This document shows, piece by piece, positions 20,784 to 30,209 of a stretch of 52,254 bases of DNA. Within the stretch, counting starts at the first letter, position 1; each line of letters starts with the position of its first letter. Below the pieces are notes generated by a model. That model worked only from the letters and a program-made list of their open reading frames with translations. It searched no databases and was not told the DNA's origin. Made by a program: the position numbers and the translations under genes. Source of the DNA: Pedobacter schmidteae (GTDB lineage: Bacteria; Bacteroidota; Bacteroidia; Sphingobacteriales; Sphingobacteriaceae); NCBI GenBank assembly GCA_945901155.1, contig CAMDKO010000009.1, positions 1 through 52,254 on the forward strand. The letters are read 5' to 3'.

Positions 20784-21620
20784 TTAGTTAATAAATATTT
20801 CTGAATAATTGTTGTTTGCTATTGTATTTTCTTCTTTAATTAAAGTGATTAATTCGGGGTTTGCTTTCGGCAAAGCACGCATAACCACTTTATATCTTCC
20901 GGTTTCGATATCAAAATTTTCAACTAGCTGAAAATTTTGAACACTAGTTTCAGAAAAGCTTATGGCCTTTTTTGATCTGAAAGCCAAACCTTTTGTTCCA
21001 CTAAATTTTAAATATTCGGGTCCGTCAAATGGTTCTTTACCATTATTATCAATAATTGCAGGGCTGTTGAGAGATTGCAAATGTTCACCCATTAAAATAT
21101 ATCTCCAGATAGTTTCTTTTGCTTTGAAGTTCAGCGAATAGTTCTCGAGCAGATCTGGGGCTATTTTTAGATCGAGAATTGCAAAGGGTTTTACAAAATA
21201 TGTTTCATCGAAATCTGCAATATTCTTTAAATCATATTCAGAAACAAATTCACCGGAGTGTAATGATTTATTCAATACTTCATTATCGTCAATAGCATTG
21301 TAAAAATGAAATACCTTTTTACTAATATCTATTTCGGCAACAGCAGTGTAGTTGTAAAAATTAAAATCATTTAGGGTTGCAATGAATCTGCAATTAATTA
21401 TACTGGAAATAAACTCTTCCCTACTCCTCTTCTCACCATTAAAATTTGTATCGAAAGCAATTGTGAAACCACCATAATTCTGTTTAAATAACAAGCCATT
21501 ATTCAAAAATAAGAGCTGCGTTGAAGAACTAGGCGTAAAAACTAGTCCTGCAAATACCTTGTTTGAAAAATAAGTATGGCTAAACGATACGTTTACCAAT
21601 ACTTTATAGGCATATTTCAT
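20784..21620 (-). CDS. Unknown eCIS operon protein
   Basis: 278 aa ORF between the DUF4255 gene and the sheath, same strand, tight spacing; no family recognised. Confidence 0.7.
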   Translation of the reverse strand: MKYAYKVLVNVSFSHTYFSNKVFAGLVFTPSSSTQLLFLNNGLLFKQNYGGFTIAFDTNFNGEKRSREEFISSIINCRFIATLNDFNFYNYTAVAEIDISKKVFHFYNAIDDNEVLNKSLHSGEFVSEYDLKNIADFDETYFVKPFAILDLKIAPDLLENYSLNFKAKETIWRYILMGEHLQSLNSPAIIDNNGKEPFDGPEYLKFSGTKGLAFRSKKAISFSETSVQNFQLVENFDIETGRYKVVMRALPKANPELITLIKEENTIANNNYSEIFIN

Positions 21621-21625
21621 TATTA

Positions 21626-22201
21626 TTAATTAGCAATGTTATTATCACTCTCCAAACCAGACACTACTGGTCTGATCTCCCTAATTGTATTATTGTCGTA
21701 AGTCAGCATTCTCACCTTATAAACTACTGAAGGCATGTATTTGGCTCCCAGACTACCCCAGATATTATTTAATTGCTCAGGGCTTATGCTTGCCATTTCA
21801 AATATTAACTTATCAATTTCCGGATCTAATCCGGGGGTATTCACTCTACTAAAAGCGCTCTTTTGCTGAAAAAAAGCGATTATAAAAGAAATGAACCTCA
21901 ATGACTCCGGATAATTTCCATTGGTGAAATAAGCCGAAAAAAGTACATAAAGGTTAACGGTTAATACAGGTGACTTTTTAACACCGATTGGAGAACCTGA
22001 TAAAGCGGAATTATTCATTCCTACAGTTTCTTTTTCGATATTAATAAGGGTAAGGAGGATTTTATTTTCACCTTGGATGGCAATGGTACCATCCTGATTT
22101 ACAATGGCAGATAAGCTGACCTTATCTTCTGAAACTTTTAACCTGATTCTGAAATGTTCATTTATTTCATCAACCAAGCATGATAATGCCTCGTAAATCA
22201 T
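21626..22201 (-). CDS. DUF4255 family protein (Afp16-like tail cap/terminator)
   Basis: MIYEALSCLVDEINEHFRIRL...SPVLTVNLYVLFSAYFTNGNYPESLRFISFIIAFFQQKSAFSRVNTPGLDPEIDKLIFEMASISPEQLNNIWGSLGAKYMPSVVYKVRML. Confidence 0.9.
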   Translation of the reverse strand: MIYEALSCLVDEINEHFRIRLKVSEDKVSLSAIVNQDGTIAIQGENKILLTLINIEKETVGMNNSALSGSPIGVKKSPVLTVNLYVLFSAYFTNGNYPESLRFISFIIAFFQQKSAFSRVNTPGLDPEIDKLIFEMASISPEQLNNIWGSLGAKYMPSVVYKVRMLTYDNNTIREIRPVVSGLESDNNIAN

Positions 22202-22376
22202 TTATTAAATATCCTAAACCAACACCAAACTAACTTCTAACAATCTACGGATCGGATTAATTTATGATTTAATCCAAACGTAGAGATATACTAAATGTAA
22301 TTTTAAGAAAATATTTTGAATTCCTAATAAAATATTTTTTTTATTCATCTTTACATTCGCTTTACTCAGTAAAAAA

Positions 22377-24443
22377 ATGCCAAAAACCCTGTTTTGCCTT
22401 ATTTACTATTTAATTTTATCGTTTAATTACTCATTTTCAGAGGTAAAAAGCAATAAAAATTTTTTACGTAGCGAAAAAAATAGCACGTTGCAGGATAGTG
22501 CCATTGTTTTAAAACCAAAAGCAAATCCTCTTAAATCACTTTTGGATGCTCTAAAATTCAAAAAGAATGCGATTACTAAGGAGCAACAAAGGGTTAAGTT
22601 ACTGATAGAAAAAATTATTAAAAAAGACACCTCACTCGTGACTGTTAAAAATCTTGAGGATTTTAAACGTGAACTTGCTGAATCAAATAAGGAGCAATTT
22701 CAAACTTTACTTGATCTGATAAAAGAGCTTAAAATCTCAGAAAACAGTCAATCCACAGAAACTGTAGTTACCGACCCATCTATTCCTAAGCCCTTTAAAT
22801 TAACTAAGGAACCTGATCCTAACGATAAATACATCAATGATTTGGTAGATAAATTAATACCAATACTAACTAATAATAAAGACGAACAGGAAAAGAAAAA
22901 AGACCGGCAGCAACAGTTGAAATTACTCCGGGAAGTTTATAGCAAAAATAGTGCGCACATTGATACTATTAATGATAGTACTTTAATGAAATACCGTTTA
23001 AAGCTCGGACATAAAGCTGAAGTTTTGGGTATCTATCCATTTGATTCAAAGAATATTCCGGGTGACTACAACCTAAGTACGCTAAGTACGCTGATATATG
23101 ACCGTTATGAAATAGATCCGATTACCGGGTTGCCCAGAAATTTTAACCGCTGGGAAGATGCAACAATTATCAACAGTGTGAAAGATGCAGGAGCTAAAGT
23201 TATTCTGACAGTTAATACGAATAATTCACTGGAAACAGCGAAATTTCTTACCAATGTAACGGCACGAAAGAAACTTATCGCTAATACTCTAGATCTCTTA
23301 GAGCAGCGTGATGCCGATGGAGTAAATATTTCATTAACCGGACTTAACAAAAAACTTCGCCCTTTGTTTGTTGAGTTTATAAGTGCATTATCAAAAACAT
23401 ATCGATTAAAACCAAAACAATATCAAATAATCATAACTCTACCAATTTATGATGAAAATAATGCTTACGATATAACTTCACTGGATGATTTAACAGATAG
23501 GTTTATTATCGATTTCAGCAAAAAACCAAATAATTTTCCTGGTCCAATTGCTCCATTAAACGACGATAGCGATTATAGTATTCAGTCAAGTGTATCCAGG
23601 TATCTTAATATTGGCATTCCGCCTTATAAGTTTATATTAGGCTTGACCTATTATGGAGCTGAATTTGAGAGAAATAATCGCTCTGGAGTTGAAAATTTTA
23701 AAAGATATATATCATACAGTCAAATTCGTTTAGACCATCAATATGCCCCGGTAAGTTATAATAAAGATCAGGCATTTGCTTCTATTGAAACCAGAAATGA
23801 TCAAGGAAATCTAACTGGACATATTTATTATGATAATGAAAATTCTTTAGAGCAAAAGTATGATTTTGTTATTCAAAATGGACTTGGAGGTGTAGCTATC
23901 AGAGACCTAGGTGCTGATGAGGGTTATGGTGAATTATGGGATTTATTAGCCACTAAATTTATTAGTATCGACACAGTTTCACAGGAACTAATACCAATCA
24001 AACCTTTAAAAGCTAAAGATTTATCAATTTGGGGTTTTATTAAGACCAATTCAATAGCCTATTACCATGCACTTCAATATCCTTGCGATGCAAAACATGA
24101 TACTCAGGATAAACGATTTTTAGGACTTATAAATCTTATTCTTGGACTGTCATCCATTATAATAATCATTGTTTTGATTTATCAAATTAAAGATAAGGGT
24201 GAAAAATGGAAATGGAAAAAGCTTCTGATTAAAATACTTATTGTGTTAATTAATTTATTCATTATAACTATTTTTATGTGGCTTTACATTGACCGCAGGT
24301 TTCCGTGGTTTGGGTCTGGTGAAAATTGTATTCCTGTTTCATTTGTAAGATTATTGATAGTTATATTCATAAGCATATTTATTGGTTCAGTAATTATGCG
24401 ACTGCTGATATTCCCTGTTATCAAACAAGATGAGAAACCCTAG
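22377..24443 (+). CDS. Membrane-anchored glycoside hydrolase family 18-like protein
   Basis: 688 aa; signal-like N-term; GAKVILTVNTNNS, QRDADGVNISLTGL, GIPPYKFILGLTYYGAEFE GH18-like motifs; three or so hydrophobic C-terminal segments. Confidence 0.7.
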   Translation: MPKTLFCLIYYLILSFNYSFSEVKSNKNFLRSEKNSTLQDSAIVLKPKANPLKSLLDALKFKKNAITKEQQRVKLLIEKIIKKDTSLVTVKNLEDFKRELAESNKEQFQTLLDLIKELKISENSQSTETVVTDPSIPKPFKLTKEPDPNDKYINDLVDKLIPILTNNKDEQEKKKDRQQQLKLLREVYSKNSAHIDTINDSTLMKYRLKLGHKAEVLGIYPFDSKNIPGDYNLSTLSTLIYDRYEIDPITGLPRNFNRWEDATIINSVKDAGAKVILTVNTNNSLETAKFLTNVTARKKLIANTLDLLEQRDADGVNISLTGLNKKLRPLFVEFISALSKTYRLKPKQYQIIITLPIYDENNAYDITSLDDLTDRFIIDFSKKPNNFPGPIAPLNDDSDYSIQSSVSRYLNIGIPPYKFILGLTYYGAEFERNNRSGVENFKRYISYSQIRLDHQYAPVSYNKDQAFASIETRNDQGNLTGHIYYDNENSLEQKYDFVIQNGLGGVAIRDLGADEGYGELWDLLATKFISIDTVSQELIPIKPLKAKDLSIWGFIKTNSIAYYHALQYPCDAKHDTQDKRFLGLINLILGLSSIIIIIVLIYQIKDKGEKWKWKKLLIKILIVLINLFIITIFMWLYIDRRFPWFGSGENCIPVSFVRLLIVIFISIFIGSVIMRLLIFPVIKQDEKP

Positions 24444-24850
24444 TTTAAAAATCATTAGCAATATTTTTTTCAAATAAGTTAGATATCATCAGCTTGATGT
24501 TATTAATCTGACGACCTACAAATAGTATAATTTTCAATTTCAAAGCTCTTGCTTTAAACTGCCGGAGCTTTATTATTTTAAATCCATTTATACCTAAATC
24601 GAGGATCATAATAGACTAAAGCTATATATATAAGATATAGCAAGTGAATAAGGCGATTAGTAATTTAAGGGACAATTATCTGTAGGGGTAGATACACCAT
24701 CTCTCATTTTCATAAAGATCATCTGCCAATCAGACAGATCCGCCAGAGTACAACTTTATGATTTAGGCTAAGCATTTAGGGAATTAGATTCAAAAAGTAT
24801 AGAAGCAAATCCAAGGTTTGTGTAAACCAATGTGTAAACCACATAAAAAA

Positions 24851-24878
24851 AGGCGCTTACAATTGAATGTAAACGCCT
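24851..24878. terminator. Hairpin terminator-like inverted repeat
   Basis: AGGCGcTTAC aattgaat GTAAaCGCCT preceded by A-run and followed by TTTT. Confidence 0.6.
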
Positions 24879-24888
24879 GATTTTCAGT

Positions 24889-24957
24889 GTGGAAGATAAG
24901 GTTTCGAACCTTGACCCTCCCGACTGTTAGTCGGAATGCTATGAACTAGCTGAAACT
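24889..24957 (-). pseudogene. Degenerate tRNA-like remnant
   Basis: Reverse complement TTTCAGCTAGTTCATAGCATTCCGACTAACAGTCGGGAGGGTCAAGGTTCGAAACCTTATCTTCCAC: D-arm-like, 5-bp anticodon stem with 7-nt loop, T-loop TTCGAAA; the 5' acceptor does not pair with the 3' side. Confidence 0.5.
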
Positions 24958-25111
24958 AACTAATAATTATGTATTTTTATTATAAGACATAACAGGTTAA
25001 GAATAGACTGGGCTTGAACGTTACATAGCTAGTCATATAATCCGTCCCGGATATTGCACGCTATAACTAAAACAGAAACTGCCGCAAAAGGCTGTTAAAA
25101 ATTATTAACCT

Positions 25112-26500
25112 ATGCTAAAAAAGATCCTGTTACTACTCCTCACTCTCTGCTTATCAGCTGTGACCTATGCGCAAATAACCAACATAGATAGCCTTGAAGC
25201 AGCGCTACGAAATGAAAAGCAGGATACCACACGTATCTTGCTTATGAATGACCTGGCCTATTCTTATGCAATGACTAAGCCTGAAAAAAGTGGGCCCTTA
25301 GTATTCGAAGCGTTGGAATTATCTCGTCGTATCGGCTATTTAAAAGGCGAAGCAAGGAGTTTAAACATGATTGCCCATGAATATAGAAGAAGAGGTAATG
25401 CTCCAAAAGCAATGGAACTACTTCTCCAGGCTTTAAAGATCAACGAAAAGAACAATTACTTAGATGGACTTTCAAATAATTTAGGAGTTATGGGAGATAT
25501 GTTAAATGGTATAGGAGATTACCGTCAGGCATTACGCTATCATTTTAAATCTAAAGCTATTAGGGAAAAGCTAAATTGGAAGCAGGAGATTTGTATTGCC
25601 GATTTGGTTATCGGAGGGGTATACAAAAATTTAAATATTCTAGATTCTGCCAGGATATTTACTCAGCAGGCCTATGATTTAGCGCGCCAAATTAATTATG
25701 ACAGAATAATTGGTCACTCCTTAGTTCAAATGGGCGATATCAATTTTTTATCTGGACAATACACCGTGGCTTTAGAGTATTACCGCTTAAGTATTCCTTC
25801 AATGATAAAAGCAGGAAATGGCTTAAGTAGGTCATCATTAGCAATGGCTACTGTCTTCAAAAAAACAGGACAACTAGATTCTTCTCTGAATTATGCTAAT
25901 CATGCTTTAGCAATTCGCCAAAAAAGAGGAGAAAATGTAGCACCTAGTTTAGGTACTTTATTGTATACCATTCATAAAAGCAAAGGGAATGTAGACAGCG
26001 CATTATTTTATCTGGAAATGGCTAAAGCTGCTACTGATTCGGGGTTAACTAAAGAAAAAACACAGCAATTACAAAACCTGATTTTTGATGAACAGCTTCG
26101 ACAGCAGGAACTAGCCATAGCAGAATTTAAAGCCAAAGAAGAAAGAAAACACGATCTACAATATGCCGCCATAGCCATTGGATTGATATGTTTTATTATC
26201 TTATTTTTTGCTCTCAGCCGCAGCATTATCGTAAAAACAAAGTTCATTGAATTTTTTGGTATTCTCGGTTTGTTAGCTGTATTTGAGTTCATTAATTTAT
26301 TTATTCATCCTTACCTAGAAAAAGCAACAAATCACTTACCTGTATTAATGCTACTTGTATTGATTACTATCGGAGCCTTACTTATACCAGTGCATCATCG
26401 GTTGGAAAAATGGATGACCCATATTATGGTGGAGAAAAATAAGAAGATTCGATTGGAAGCTGCGAGAAAAACCATCAATCAACTAGAAGGAGCAAATTGA
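25112..26500 (+). CDS. TPR-repeat protein with signal peptide and C-terminal transmembrane segments
   Basis: MLKKILLLLLTLCLSAVTYAQ signal; multiple TPR-like helices (ALRYHFKSKAIREKL etc.); hydrophobic segments after residue 350; no kinase domain. Confidence 0.75.
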   Translation: MLKKILLLLLTLCLSAVTYAQITNIDSLEAALRNEKQDTTRILLMNDLAYSYAMTKPEKSGPLVFEALELSRRIGYLKGEARSLNMIAHEYRRRGNAPKAMELLLQALKINEKNNYLDGLSNNLGVMGDMLNGIGDYRQALRYHFKSKAIREKLNWKQEICIADLVIGGVYKNLNILDSARIFTQQAYDLARQINYDRIIGHSLVQMGDINFLSGQYTVALEYYRLSIPSMIKAGNGLSRSSLAMATVFKKTGQLDSSLNYANHALAIRQKRGENVAPSLGTLLYTIHKSKGNVDSALFYLEMAKAATDSGLTKEKTQQLQNLIFDEQLRQQELAIAEFKAKEERKHDLQYAAIAIGLICFIILFFALSRSIIVKTKFIEFFGILGLLAVFEFINLFIHPYLEKATNHLPVLMLLVLITIGALLIPVHHRLEKWMTHIMVEKNKKIRLEAARKTINQLEGAN

Positions 26501-26640
26501 ACAGCACGAATTAATAAATCACAACTATCTCTTGTAGTTGGGTATTCAACTCAGATATTCAGATGATGTTGGAAGTTGGAAATTCGATTGGAAAAAGTGT
26601 CAAATGATATTTCCTGCTACCAATCCAGCTACCGCTAAAT

Positions 26641-26680
26641 CAAAAAACCCCTCAATACATCTGTAAAGAGGGGTTTTTGA
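26641..26680. terminator. Strong hairpin terminator
   Basis: CAAAAAACCCCTC aatacatctgtaaa GAGGGGTTTTTGA. Confidence 0.75.
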
Positions 26681-26686
26681 TGGTTA

Positions 26687-26706
26687 TTGCGGACCGGACG
26701 GGACTC
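26687..26706 (-). other. 3'-terminal tRNA fragment (putative att core / island left boundary)
   Basis: TGCGGACCGGACGGGACTCG; reverse complement CGAGTCCCGTCCGGTCCGCA resembles a tRNA T-loop/T-stem and 3' acceptor ending in CA; adjacent to the terminator on one side and to a tyrosine recombinase on the other. Confidence 0.6.
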
Positions 26707-26807
26707 GTTTTTTATTATTTAAAATTTTAAATTTTTTAGTAAAGTATTGTAAATCAATTATTTAAATAATATTTGATTTCAAATTATTATCAAAATTAAG
26801 TGTAATT

Positions 26808-26831
26808 GTTTTACATTTTGTTTTACATTTT
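26808..26831. repeat. Perfect 12-bp tandem duplication upstream of the integrase
   Basis: GTTTTACATTTT x2, followed by TATTTTTG (matches the Bacteroidota -7 TAnnTTTG) and ATG at 26847. Confidence 0.7.
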
Positions 26832-26846
26832 TTGTATTTTTGATTT

Positions 26847-28352
26847 ATGGACTATCCAATTAAATTCATAATCAGAGATGACAGGGTCAATTCGAAAGGT
26901 AAATGTCCAATTTACCTTCGTTACACATTACAGAGGAAATTCATTAACACACCCGTTAAACATTCAATTTCCCCTCAATTCTGGGATAAGATAGATGGTA
27001 GACCAACAAGGAATTACCCCGATTATAAGGGTTTAAGGACCATTCTAAAGGATTTTGAGGATGCTGTTATTGAAAGATTGAACCAATATAAGGACCAAAA
27101 TGGGGTATTCCCTGAAATAGAACATTTCAAAAATGTTATTGCAGGTACTTCGCTTCAAATACAACAAGGTGGTGTAAAGACTTTGGTAGATTATTTCAAG
27201 GAGTATGTTGAATATAGGAAAAGTGATGATGCAAGTGATAATACCTTGAAAATATATTCTTATACATGGGATAAGTGGAAGGGTTTTGAGGATAGTAAAG
27301 GAAGAAGCTATGATTATCAAGATTTAAATTTCAATTTATTAAATGAATTTAGAATTCACCTTAAAAATCAAGGATTACAGTTAAATACGGTTTCTAAATA
27401 CATAAAAACTATTAAGTCATTCTTAAGTTATTTGTCACTACACAAGGAACTTCCTGTGCCCCCATCATATAAAAAAGTATCCGTTGAAAAGGAAGAACCT
27501 GAGATTGAGGTGTTAACTCAGGAGGAACTTGAAGTACTGAAAAGAGAGTGTTTTTTTACTAGAAGTGAAGAGCATCAAATAAGGGAGTATAATCTTACTG
27601 ATAGAGAGAAGTTGATTGGTCAAATGATGGTTTTTATGTGCCACACAGGGTTAAGTTATGTTGATTTTGACAATTTTCGGCTCTGTCATTTAATCTTCCT
27701 GAAAGAATCAAAGACTGAAAAGGGGCTTCAGTTACAAATGACTCGCCAAAAATTAAAAACGGTGATTACTTGTAAAATTCCAATACTTGATGTAACCATT
27801 GATTTAATAATGGACAAACTCGGTATCCCTCATAGTTTTATAGAATCTAATAAGAATGAACCTACATCTTTACAGACAAAAATAAATGTGTTGGAATCGT
27901 ATATTAAAAGTCAGATTCAAAAAGGAGAGTTGACCATAAACTCGAGGATATTTCCGAAGATAATTTCCCAAATCTTTAATTACGAAATTAAAGACATTTT
28001 GAAGAAAATCCATATTGATACATCTGTAATGGTTAATACGATAATCAGAGGCAAGAGAGTAGAAAAAGCGGTGCCGAAATATTCAATTATAAGTTCGAGG
28101 ACAGGAAGAAGAACCTTCGTTACTAGAAATGTCGAAAACGGCATTAATCCCCTTGTATTAAAGGACATGACAGGCCACATTAAGCTACAAACCATGTCTA
28201 GATACAATAAAAATTCCGCTAGCTTTATTCAAAGAGAATTAAATGAAAAGACTCCTGGGCAGACAGGTCATATTAATCTAGTTAAGAGTGTAGATTCAAA
28301 TGTTATTGGTAATTTGGAAAATAATAGAGCGGATAATAATAAAAAGAGCTAA
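26847..28352 (+). CDS. Tyrosine recombinase/integrase (Bacteroidota type)
   Basis: Arm-binding N-term MDYPIKFIIRDDRVNSKGKCPIYLRYTLQRKF; SAM-like YFKEYVEYRKSDDASDNTLKIYSYTWDKW; catalytic SSRTGRRTFVTRNVENGINPLVLKDMTGHIKLQTMSRYNK. Confidence 0.93.
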   Translation: MDYPIKFIIRDDRVNSKGKCPIYLRYTLQRKFINTPVKHSISPQFWDKIDGRPTRNYPDYKGLRTILKDFEDAVIERLNQYKDQNGVFPEIEHFKNVIAGTSLQIQQGGVKTLVDYFKEYVEYRKSDDASDNTLKIYSYTWDKWKGFEDSKGRSYDYQDLNFNLLNEFRIHLKNQGLQLNTVSKYIKTIKSFLSYLSLHKELPVPPSYKKVSVEKEEPEIEVLTQEELEVLKRECFFTRSEEHQIREYNLTDREKLIGQMMVFMCHTGLSYVDFDNFRLCHLIFLKESKTEKGLQLQMTRQKLKTVITCKIPILDVTIDLIMDKLGIPHSFIESNKNEPTSLQTKINVLESYIKSQIQKGELTINSRIFPKIISQIFNYEIKDILKKIHIDTSVMVNTIIRGKRVEKAVPKYSIISSRTGRRTFVTRNVENGINPLVLKDMTGHIKLQTMSRYNKNSASFIQRELNEKTPGQTGHINLVKSVDSNVIGNLENNRADNNKKS

Positions 28353-28739
28353 CCTTTTTGTGAAATAGATTATCGAGCTCACGGTTATGAAAAGAACTGT
28401 AGTATTGATTTACAATAAATTAGATTGTATTAGTCAGCATAATTTTGAGAAAAAGGGACAAAAAGTGGCGCAGATAAAATTCAACATAGCTTCAAATGAA
28501 CATAAGAGTAATTTCAAGTTATAAGTACAACTTTGGTAAAAGAACCCCCGAAGCTGGGTGAGCCTAAAAACTATCACTTTAAGGTCTATCAAACAAGATA
28601 AATTGCTTAAGTTGTATAAACTTAAGGGCATCAATAAATATTCGGCTATTTTGTGACACCAAGCATACCAACTATGGATAGAATGGACCCATTTTATTGC
28701 TGGCATAAATAAGTTGGCGGTAATGCTAAAATAACATCT

Positions 28740-30206
28740 ATGACAAGAAACGACATTATAGGGACAAAATGGATGATAACTCATACAGGTGCATCGCTTA
28801 ATGATGAAGTTTTTGTATTCTTCTCAAATGGATTATTAAAGGATGGTAATTCGGACTCTAAATGGGATTTTGATAATGGAATAATTACTATATCCCATAA
28901 CAATGACTATGCAATATTAAAAGGTCAAATTTTAGAGAATGTTTTACAAGGAACAGCATCTAATATAGTGGGCAAAAAATGGACTTTTAAAGGAGAATTA
29001 ATTTCAAATGGGCCGCCTGCAAGAACCACAAATAATCCAATTATATCAAATGTATTGAATGATGACCAAAATTCATTAATAGAAAGTATTTTCGCTACCA
29101 TAGAAGACTATCGGGCAGATGAAAACAATCAAGTTGGCCGAATGACAACTGACAGAATTAGGAATTGGATTAATCAGTTTGAAGACGACCAAAAAGTCCC
29201 TATTCTTGAAGAACTTGACAACATTTTTAAGAAAAGATATTGCTCGAAATCTAAAGTAAAAGATTTTCTATACCAGGTCATTCAAGTTCTGACTAAGGAC
29301 TTTATGTTTAACAATGCTAATGATTTTCTAAAAAATTCAGACTTTCTTAATCTTCAACCACAAGGGAAAAGTCAAAGAATTATGCTTTCAATATTTGACG
29401 AACTAATTCAAGAAAAATATGGGCTTTCACTTGCAGATTGTGGAACTATTTCCAAGAAATATTCAATTTACATTGACGATATTCTTTGCACAGGACTAAC
29501 ACTTATTTCAGATACAAAAGATTGGTCGGAAAAAGAATTTAGCACAAGAAAGACCAATAAACAAGCAGTGGCTGACGGCTCGACTGTTTTGGTTTTTGCA
29601 TACGTTTTTATTCACGAAAAGAACTATCATAAAAAGAAAGCAGAAATGAGGTTTAAAATCTCAAATGAGATTTCTAATAATCACAAAATGTATAGAAGGA
29701 GTGAAATAGAAAATGGAATAGGACACAGTTCAAAAATCGACTTAATATATCCACTTGGAGTTATGCAACCTCAAAGTGTTATTGATTATAAAAATCAATT
29801 AATTGAATTGGTTGACAACCATACCCAACAGTATAATACAACAAGCCCCGAAGAGTTTTATAGACCAGCAGGACTTCCAACTACTGAACAATTCTTCACA
29901 AGTGCACAGAATAGAGTGATAGTTGAAAATGCCTTTCTTCAAAAAGGAATTGAAATATTGCAAAATGCTAATCCCAACAATAGAAATATAAGAGCACTTG
30001 GATACTCAATACCCTCTTTTAAAAATTTTGGGTTTGGGGCATTGTGTTTTACTTGGAGAAATGTTCCCAATAATGCCCCGTTGGTATTTTGGTATTCCGG
30101 GGGTGGATTTGCCCCACTTTTCAAGGTTACAAGAGGTGGTAACCCAATTGTAAATTTTAACTTTGTTGTTAATCCAACAACATCTAATGATGATTTACCT
30201 TTCTAA
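28740..30206 (+). CDS. Phosphoribosyltransferase-like protein (PRTase-CE-like)
   Basis: PRPP-loop-like YSIYIDDILCTGLTLISDTKDW; N-terminal beta-rich module; C-term FGALCFTWRNVPNNAPLVFWYSGGGFAPLF. Confidence 0.65.
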   Translation: MTRNDIIGTKWMITHTGASLNDEVFVFFSNGLLKDGNSDSKWDFDNGIITISHNNDYAILKGQILENVLQGTASNIVGKKWTFKGELISNGPPARTTNNPIISNVLNDDQNSLIESIFATIEDYRADENNQVGRMTTDRIRNWINQFEDDQKVPILEELDNIFKKRYCSKSKVKDFLYQVIQVLTKDFMFNNANDFLKNSDFLNLQPQGKSQRIMLSIFDELIQEKYGLSLADCGTISKKYSIYIDDILCTGLTLISDTKDWSEKEFSTRKTNKQAVADGSTVLVFAYVFIHEKNYHKKKAEMRFKISNEISNNHKMYRRSEIENGIGHSSKIDLIYPLGVMQPQSVIDYKNQLIELVDNHTQQYNTTSPEEFYRPAGLPTTEQFFTSAQNRVIVENAFLQKGIEILQNANPNNRNIRALGYSIPSFKNFGFGALCFTWRNVPNNAPLVFWYSGGGFAPLFKVTRGGNPIVNFNFVVNPTTSNDDLPF

Positions 30207-30209
30207 ATT

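Noticed and set aside
23071-23096. Short tandem CTAAGTACG repeat in the GH18 gene
   Set aside because: Only two copies encoding STLSTL inside a coding region; no evidence of function
26847-28352. Possibility that the eCIS is cargo of this integrase
   Set aside because: The tRNA-fragment/terminator boundary lies between them and the island appears to extend rightward; the eCIS is on the chromosome side
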